Made by a program: the position numbers and the translations under genes. Positions 9,059 to 10,299 of a DNA stretch of 10,299 nucleotides are shown here, piece after piece. The DNA comes from Monoraphidium neglectum (Eukaryota; Chlorophyta; Chlorophyceae; Sphaeropleales; Selenastraceae): the NCBI RefSeq assembly GCF_000611645.1, contig NW_014011763.1, positions 1,755 through 12,053 of the forward strand, in the 5' to 3' direction. The notes under the pieces were generated by a model. It searched no databases. It had not been told where the DNA came from and worked only from the letters and a program-made list of their open reading frames with translations. Each line of letters opens with the position of its first letter. Position 1 is the first letter of the stretch.

Positions 9059-10022
9059 TGTGTGCGTGCGCGCGCGTGCGCGTGTGTGTGTGTGTGTTGG
9101 TCGTGTGAACATGTTCTTTAGAGATTTGGAGGGTGTGCTGCGGGGGAGGGGGTGGGGAGGTCGCCCCCCACCCGGCCCTGGACGTCGCCCCCGCCGCCAG
9201 CGCCTGTCGCCTCCTCCAGCTACCCGATGTTAAGCCCCCTGCGATTCGATCAGGCGCGCGTCGGCGTGGCTGTCGCGCGCCCGGCTCTGAAAGCATCCCC
9301 ACCGCCCAACCTCCCCCTCCCCCGCCACCATCACAAAGGCTCCGCCACCCGCGCGTCCGCCCTGCTCCACGGCGCCGCCGTCCGCCGCAAGTCCGGCGCC
9401 TCCGCCGGCCGCCGCGGCAGCACGACGGCGGTCGCGCTCGCGGACGGCGAGGACGTCGACGCCCTGCAGGCCGCCGCGGCGGCCGCGGGGCCGGGGCCGG
9501 CGGTGCTGGACCGCGTTGAGCGCGTGCTGGCCGCGTCCCATGAGTGGCAGTTTGACGCGTTTGCGCTGGCGGAGGCTACGCAGGTGCGCACGGCGCGGCC
9601 GCGTCCCGGTCCCACACATAAACCCCTCAGGCGGCCCCCTCGCGTTGGCAGTCCTCCCGGAGCGTCCTTTTTGGCCGCCGTCCCTGCACTCCCACGCCCC
9701 TCCCCTCCCCTCCCGCCCTGCACGCCCCTGAAACGCCCCCTCAAGGCGCAAGCCCCCAAGCAAACCTCCGCACCCCCGTCCTAGAAACCAAGCCGCTACG
9801 GCCGGCTGCCTGCTGACCCCCCTGGCTGCTGCCGGCTGACGCCCAGCTCGCCCCGGCCCCTTGAGGCTCACGCCAAACTCTGAAAATTCAAAAGAATTCG
9901 AAACGATCCAACCCATCGTTCCCTCCAAAACAGGGCCACCCCCTGTCGACCCTGGGCTTCTTCCTGTTTCAGCGGGAGGAGCTGGTCTCACACTTTGGCA
10001 TCAACCCCGTCACGCTCGCACG
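143..10022 (+). CDS. Tandem-exon coiled-coil/cyclic-nucleotide phosphodiesterase gene (partial, 33 exons)
   Basis: Spliced gene model, open at both ends. What is seen: 33 exons whose phases agree at all joins, giving about 1,094 codons. Order: 25 repeat exons (52 units of 14 residues, no proline or tryptophan), a charged helical stretch, a helical segment of unknown family, a low-complexity linker with RRKS and RRGS, then the start of a catalytic domain. Known of the family: class I phosphodiesterases (PDEase_I) hydrolyse 3',5'-cAMP and/or cGMP, and their catalytic domain opens with a W-x-FD-x-F-x-L stretch followed by a PL-x-x-L...F element, as here. Metal-binding histidines are not in the window, so activity and nucleotide preference cannot be judged. 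Inferred: the array is a long helical stalk or oligomerisation region placing the enzyme at a cytoskeletal or membrane site. Array and PDE could be two genes, but no stop, start or intergenic gap is apparent between them. Confidence 0.75.
442..525 (+). CDS. Repeat exon 2 (A-type)
   Basis: 84 nt, phase 0-0: LDKATADAAEFKAG then YDKAVYDNFEQKAQ. The donor CAG|GTGTGT opens directly into a long (GT)n tract, so several GT dinucleotides compete at the exon end; the repeat length fixes the boundary at 525. Confidence 0.92.
526..618 (+). repeat. (GT)n microsatellite at the intron 2 donor
   Basis: GT/TGT-rich tract starting at the exon 2 splice donor. It includes three copies of the 10-mer gtgtgtgttt (551-580), a pure (GT)n run, then a GCGT tail. 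The remainder of this 378-nt intron (619-903) shows no repeat unit or gene. Confidence 0.93.
904..987 (+). CDS. Repeat exon 3 (B-type)
   Basis: 84 nt, phase 0-0: FDKAAADALDLKAG then YDKMVVDAVEHRAQ. It shares the AAADA variant with exon 8 and the donor GTTGGTG with exon 15. Confidence 0.92.
1140..1223 (+). CDS. Repeat exon 4 (A-type)
   Basis: 84 nt, phase 0-0: LAKATADAAESKAG then FDKAVYDNFEQKAQ. It carries D2 to A and F11 to S changes found in no other copy. There is no ATG here, so an ATG-based scan would miss it; the acceptor is tgtacag. Confidence 0.9.
1351..1434 (+). CDS. Repeat exon 5 (A-type, EYKAG variant)
   Basis: 84 nt, phase 0-0: LDKATADAAEYKAG then YDKAVYDNFEQKAQ. Tyrosine at residue 11 occurs only here and in exon 12, which marks the proposed block duplication. 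Confidence 0.92.
1559..1642 (+). CDS. Repeat exon 6 (B-type, EQKAQ end)
   Basis: 84 nt, phase 0-0: FDKATADAAEFKAG then YDKMVVDAVEQKAQ. The preceding intron end gtcccacccctgcag is identical to the one before exon 11. Donor GTAAGA is the closest to the general eukaryotic consensus in the array. Confidence 0.92.
1787..1870 (+). CDS. Repeat exon 7 (A-type, consensus)
   Basis: 84 nt, phase 0-0. Protein is identical to exons 14 and 16 (LDKATADAAEFKAG, FDKAVYDNFEQKAQ). It differs from exon 14 at six third-codon positions only. The last 40 nt or so of its upstream intron resemble those before exon 14. Confidence 0.93.
1975..2024. repeat. Telomere-like patch with inverted half
   Basis: Degenerate TTTAGGG-type units (agggtttagggcttagggctgaggg) are followed by the complementary sense (acccttcaccctgaaccct), giving a hairpin-capable inverted repeat just upstream of the exon 8 acceptor in intron 7. 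Confidence 0.8.
2041..2124 (+). CDS. Repeat exon 8 (B-type)
   Basis: 84 nt, phase 0-0: FDKAAADATELKAD then YDKLVVDAVEQKAQ. The DATELKA variant is shared only with exon 15. Its acceptor (actcacag) differs from other B exons because a telomere-like patch lies just upstream. Confidence 0.92.
2281..2364 (+). CDS. Repeat exon 9 (A-type)
   Basis: 84 nt, phase 0-0: LEKATADAAEFKAG then FDKAVHDGFEQKAQ. D2 is replaced by E. The AVHD variant is shared with exon 10, suggesting a local duplication of neighbours. Donor CAG|GTGCGT. Confidence 0.92.
2480..2563 (+). CDS. Repeat exon 10 (A-type)
   Basis: 84 nt, phase 0-0: LDKATADAAEFKAG then FDKAVHDNFEQKAQ. Leucine 1 is CTC rather than the usual CTG. The preceding intron (115 nt) is the shortest in the model. 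Confidence 0.92.
2706..2789 (+). CDS. Repeat exon 11 (B-type)
   Basis: 84 nt, phase 0-0: FDKATADAAEFKAG then YDKMVVDAVEHRAQ, the B-type consensus. Acceptor cccacccctgcag matches the one before exon 6. Confidence 0.93.
2927..3010 (+). CDS. Repeat exon 12 (A-type, EYKAG variant)
   Basis: 84 nt, phase 0-0: LDKATADAAEYKAG then FDKAVYDNFEQKAQ. It shares EYKAG only with exon 5. Confidence 0.93.
3130..3213 (+). CDS. Repeat exon 13 (B-type, EQKAQ end)
   Basis: 84 nt, phase 0-0: FDKATADAAEFKAG then FDKLVVDAVEQKAQ. The VEQKAQ ending matches exon 6, its proposed block partner, rather than the VEHRAQ of exons 3, 11 and 15. Confidence 0.93.
3445..3528 (+). CDS. Repeat exon 14 (A-type, consensus)
   Basis: 84 nt, phase 0-0. 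Protein is identical to exons 7 and 16. The upstream intron tail (tccctgctgcacctttcacag) is nearly the same as before exon 7. Donor CAG|GTGTGC. Confidence 0.93.
3665..3748 (+). CDS. Repeat exon 15 (B-type)
   Basis: 84 nt, phase 0-0: FDKATADATELKAG then YDKMVVDAVEHRAQ. It shares DATELKA with exon 8. This is the last B-type exon of the array; only A-like starts follow. Confidence 0.93.
3884..3967 (+). CDS. Repeat exon 16 (A-type, consensus)
   Basis: 84 nt, phase 0-0. Protein is identical to exons 7 and 14. It begins a run of six consecutive A-type exons (16-21). Confidence 0.93.
4114..4197 (+). CDS. Repeat exon 17 (A-type)
   Basis: 84 nt, phase 0-0: LDKATADAAEFKAG then FDKAMYDGFEQKAQ. V19 is replaced by M, and DGFEQ is shared with exon 9. 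Leucine 1 is CTC. Confidence 0.93.
4347..4430 (+). CDS. Repeat exon 18 (A-type)
   Basis: 84 nt, phase 0-0: LDKATADAAEFKAG then FAKALYDNFEQKAQ. The second unit has lost its D (GAC to GCC), the mirror of the D-to-A change in exon 4. Confidence 0.93.
4593..4676 (+). CDS. Repeat exon 19 (A-type, SQ end)
   Basis: 84 nt, phase 0-0: LDKATADAAEFKAG then FDKAVYDSYEQKSQ. The EQKSQ ending is shared with exon 20, a sign of neighbour duplication. Donor CAG|GTACAA. Confidence 0.92.
4925..5008 (+). CDS. Repeat exon 20 (A-type, SQ end)
   Basis: 84 nt, phase 0-0: LDKATADAAEFKAG then FDKAVYDNFEQKSQ. The following intron holds a three-copy 38-39 bp tandem repeat. Confidence 0.93.
5064..5180 (+). repeat. Three-copy 38-39 bp tandem repeat in intron 20
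   Basis: Copies start at 5064, 5102 and 5141 with shared core ttgaccagtgtttg. Each ends in an acceptor-like string (ttcgcag, ttcacag, ttcgctg). The true acceptor used by exon 21 is further on at 5245. Confidence 0.93.
5246..5329 (+). CDS. Repeat exon 21 (A-type with the only cysteine)
   Basis: 84 nt, phase 0-0: LDKATADAAEFKAG then FDKAVCDNFEQKAQ. Tyrosine 20 becomes cysteine, the only cysteine in the roughly 734-residue array. Confidence 0.93.
5486..5611 (+). CDS. Repeat exon 22 (three-unit, 126 nt)
   Basis: 126 nt, phase 0-0, three 14-residue units: LDKATADAAEFKAG, FDKMTADAAEFKAG, FDKLVEDNYEQKNQ. The middle unit (5528-5569) is an extra copy absent from 84-nt exons and nearly identical to that of exon 24. 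The ending DNYEQ resembles exon 1. Confidence 0.93.
5612..6024 (+). other. Intron 22 (longest, 413 nt)
   Basis: The first half is G/T-rich (tgtgctgtgcgcgctgtgcgtgttg), the last part pyrimidine-rich before cccctgcag. I searched for a hidden 14-residue unit and found none, so no missed repeat exon is apparent. Confidence 0.8.
6025..6108 (+). CDS. Repeat exon 23 (A-start, B-end hybrid)
   Basis: 84 nt, phase 0-0: LDKATADAAEFKAG then FDKMVVDSVEQKAQ. It combines an A-type first unit with a B-type second unit. Preceded by the longest intron of the model (413 nt). Confidence 0.92.
6317..6442 (+). CDS. Repeat exon 24 (three-unit, 126 nt)
   Basis: 126 nt, phase 0-0: LDKATADAAEFKAG, FDKMTADAAEFKAG, FDKATADAVEQQAQ. 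Middle unit at 6359-6400. The third unit is a mix of a first-unit start and a B-type end. The preceding intron end is CCG-rich (ccaccgccgccgcag). Confidence 0.92.
6639..6740 (+). CDS. Repeat exon 25 (last, degenerate, extended)
   Basis: 102 nt (34 residues), phase 0-0: LEKLTVDAAEFKAG, FDKALADNADQKAE, then the acidic extension FDEREE. This exon bridges the repeat array to the charged helical region. Donor GAG|GTGGGC. Confidence 0.87.
6754..6765 (+). repeat. Poly-C run (12 nt)
   Basis: Homopolymer near the start of intron 25. Its length is prone to sequencing error, which matters for the claim that this intron is in frame. Confidence 0.9.
6915..6945. repeat. Telomere-like AAACCCTGAACCCC patch
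   Basis: Short degenerate CCCTAAA-type sequence in intron 25, about 20-45 nt upstream of the exon 26 acceptor, followed by aaattttgg. Confidence 0.65.
6963..7118 (+). CDS. Exon 26: charged coiled-coil-like segment
   Basis: About 156 nt (52 residues), beginning ELQRQHEEAAEAAERHKAAA and ending near LLREREALTSLQ. It is rich in E, R, K, A and M with no proline, as in long helices. The phase-0 start after ccctcag fits exon 25. The 3' boundary is uncertain: exon 27 requires a phase-0 end, which here would use a GC donor (CAG|GCGCGT). Alternatives are phase-0 GT sites further downstream, or no splicing. Confidence 0.72.
7275..7371 (+). CDS. Exon 27: helical segment
   Basis: 97 nt, phase 0 in and phase 1 out. 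Encodes DQHEQLLRAQEVLQAELSMA, then LGSYQPKATIDS. It continues the charged helix and ends it with a likely helix-breaking stretch containing proline. Donor G|GTGCGC; the split Gly codon is completed by GC of exon 28. Confidence 0.8.
7372..7683 (+). other. Intron 27 (312 nt)
   Basis: C-rich intron in which the tract before the acceptor is mostly a (CCG/GCC)n run (7660-7682), so the pyrimidine tract is interrupted by G. No gene content seen. Confidence 0.78.
7684..7784 (+). CDS. Exon 28: helical domain of unknown family, first part
   Basis: 101 nt, phase 1 in and phase 0 out. Encodes TPADKLLAMMTELLDGSLPN then LQDILLIQSTILE. Regular Leu/Ile/Met spacing suggests packed helices. It reads straight into exon 29 (ARDIYQP). 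I do not recognise a named family; its place upstream of a PDE catalytic domain suggests a regulatory or dimerisation segment. Confidence 0.82.
7941..7973 (+). repeat. Three perfect copies of an 11-mer before the exon 29 acceptor
   Basis: gtttgaccgcc occurs three times head to tail and ends 4 nt before the exon start at 7978. Each copy contains TTTGAC, which resembles a branch-site motif. Confidence 0.95.
7978..8115 (+). CDS. Exon 29: helical domain of unknown family, second part
   Basis: 138 nt (46 residues), phase 0-0. Encodes ARDIYQPFRLGKQLMEASAL then GNDVGLNLIHLLGDADSI and LRDRNAAQ. It has folded-protein composition, in contrast to the linker that follows. Acceptor gccgcag follows a triple 11-bp repeat; donor CAG|GTGGGC. 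Confidence 0.83.
8116..8442 (+). other. Intron 29 (327 nt)
   Basis: Bounded by CAG|GTGGGC and ctccgcag. No repeat unit, RNA gene or domain-like frame recognised. Confidence 0.72.
8443..8510 (+). CDS. Exon 30: linker start
   Basis: 68 nt, phase 0 in and phase 2 out. Encodes GEDGDGVSLSLRELCERRDK then RSR with the last codon split. Acceptor ctccgcag; donor CG|GTGAGA. The phase-2 end matches exon 31, whose first base completes the Arg codon. Confidence 0.72.
8778..8965 (+). CDS. Exon 31: Ser/Gly and poly-alanine linker
   Basis: 188 nt, phase 2 in and phase 1 out. Encodes NGSTSGSVSGDD, an alanine tract (AALAAAAAAAEAAEF) from a GCG-rich run at about 8816-8852, then GSLSTALAAIISAPT and a stretch with RSIGRPLSGHD. 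Donor CAG|GTGTGT opens into a GT-rich region. A stronger-looking acceptor at 8719 was rejected because it breaks phase. Confidence 0.75.
9020..9097. repeat. 78-nt perfect alternating purine-pyrimidine (GT/GC)n tract
   Basis: Every base from 9020 to 9097 alternates purine and pyrimidine, mixing GT and GC dinucleotides, within intron 31 (8966-9338). The pattern is favourable for Z-DNA. The intron starts with a shorter GT/GC-rich segment at 8966-8990 and has no other recognisable content. Confidence 0.92.
9339..9583 (+). CDS. Exon 32: linker with RRxS sites and start of PDE catalytic domain
   Basis: 245 nt, phase 1 in and phase 0 out. First half is Ala/Ser/Arg-rich with VRRKSG (from 9380) and GRRGST (from 9407), then ADGEDVDAL and an Ala tract. 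From 9503 it becomes VLDRVERVLAASHEWQFDAF then ALAEATQ, the opening of a class I phosphodiesterase catalytic domain (the family typically has W-x-FD-x-F near its start). The acceptor tcacaaag is weak but is the one that fits the phase from exon 31. Donor CAG|GTGCGC. Confidence 0.78.
9584..9933 (+). other. Intron 32 (350 nt)
   Basis: C-rich throughout, with an AT-richer patch (about 9881-9930) before the acceptor caaaacag. It separates two pieces of the same PDE domain element. No gene content seen. Confidence 0.82.
9934..10022 (+). CDS. Exon 33: PDE catalytic domain, second segment (partial gene end)
   Basis: 89 nt, phase 0 in and phase 2 out. Encodes GHPLSTLGFFLFQREELVSH then FGINPVTLAR. 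This matches the PDEase_I pattern in which PL-x-x-L...lF is followed by a short helix and a hydrophobic-F-x-I/L stretch, upstream of the HNxxHA metal site. Acceptor caaaacag, donor CG|GTGAGG. The next exon should complete the Arg codon and lead to the catalytic histidines outside the window. Confidence 0.87.
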
Positions 10023-10026
10023 GTGA

Positions 10027-10052
10027 GGCGCGGCGCGGCGCGGCGCGGCGCG
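10027..10052. repeat. GGCGC pentamer repeat (about 5 copies)
   Basis: Short tandem repeat of ggcgc directly after the exon 33 donor (gtgag). Confidence 0.9.
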
Positions 10053-10077
10053 TTTGGGCAGCCAGGCGACACCCGTC

Positions 10078-10187
10078 TGCACGTGTGTGTGTGTGCGTGT
10101 GTGCGTGTGTGTGTGTGTGCGTATGTGAGGATGTGTGTGTGTGTGTCTCTCTCTCTTCCTGTGTGTGTGTGTGTGTGTGTGTGTGTC
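10078..10187. repeat. (GT)n / (CT)n compound microsatellite in the last intron
   Basis: Alternating GT/GC run to about 10128, then (TG)n, a short CT run (10147-10157), and a pure (GT)n run from 10161 to 10187. Lies in intron 33, about 60 nt after its donor. Confidence 0.92.
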
Positions 10188-10299
10188 CTAGGGCTTTATA
10201 CTCGCCAGTGCTCGTTGACCTTGCCCATCTGGGCCCAGAACTGCCCCCGCCCGCCGCCACTTCGCGGCTCTGCACGCGGAGCCCGCGCCCCCTCCCCCC

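Larger units (their letters stand above)
10023..10299 (+). other. Intron 33, incomplete at the window edge
   Basis: Starts with gtgagg, then GGCGC and GT repeats, then C-rich sequence. A frame after cctag at 10191 does not continue the PDE domain (no Phe-Leu...Glu or HN motif), so the next exon is probably outside the window. Confidence 0.7.

Noticed and set aside
10190..10299. A further PDE exon after cctag near 10191
   Set aside because: The phase-consistent frame does not resemble the next part of a PDEase_I domain and has no HN motif.

Overview
The window reads as nuclear DNA of a GC-rich green alga, most likely a chlorophyte of the Chlamydomonadales/Sphaeropleales kind. This is inferred from the many short exons, the 115-413 nt introns with CAG|GTG donors and GCAG acceptors, the (GT)n tracts, and a class I cyclic-nucleotide phosphodiesterase signature. 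No alignment was run, so the species is open.

I read the whole window as the middle of ONE plus-strand gene, open at both ends. I place 33 coding exons (143-10022), about 3,284 coding nt or 1,094 codons. Every intron joins in phase, and I see no convincing start codon, terminal stop or second gene.

Region 1 (143-6740) is an array of 25 exons. Twenty-two are exactly 84 nt, two are 126 nt and the last is 102 nt. All begin and end in phase 0. Each 84-nt exon encodes 28 residues made of two 14-residue units (consensus LDKATADAAEFKAG then FDKAVYDNFEQKAQ). The 126-nt exons carry three units, giving 52 units and about 734 residues. Two exon flavours are interspersed: A (starts L, ends AVYDNFEQKAQ) and B (starts F, ends MVVDAVEHRAQ or similar). 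Exons 5-8 and 12-15 look like copies of one four-exon block. Introns are mostly diverged while exon protein sequences are nearly invariant.

Region 2 (6639-8115) runs from the last repeat into a charged coiled-coil-like stretch and then a helical segment of unknown family. Region 3 (8443-9583) is a low-complexity Ala/Ser/Gly/Arg linker with two closely spaced RRxS sites. Region 4 (about 9503-10022) is the beginning of a PDEase_I catalytic domain (HEWQFDAFALAEATQ, then GHPLSTLGFFLFQREELV). The metal-binding HNxxHA motif would lie in exons beyond the right edge.

The gene therefore appears to encode a cyclic-nucleotide phosphodiesterase carried on a very long stalk built from tandemly duplicated symmetric exons. 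The introns hold alternating purine-pyrimidine (GT/GC)n tracts, two small tandem repeats and two telomere-like patches. No RNA genes, mobile elements or CRISPR arrays were seen, and minus-strand open frames are shadows of the repeat.
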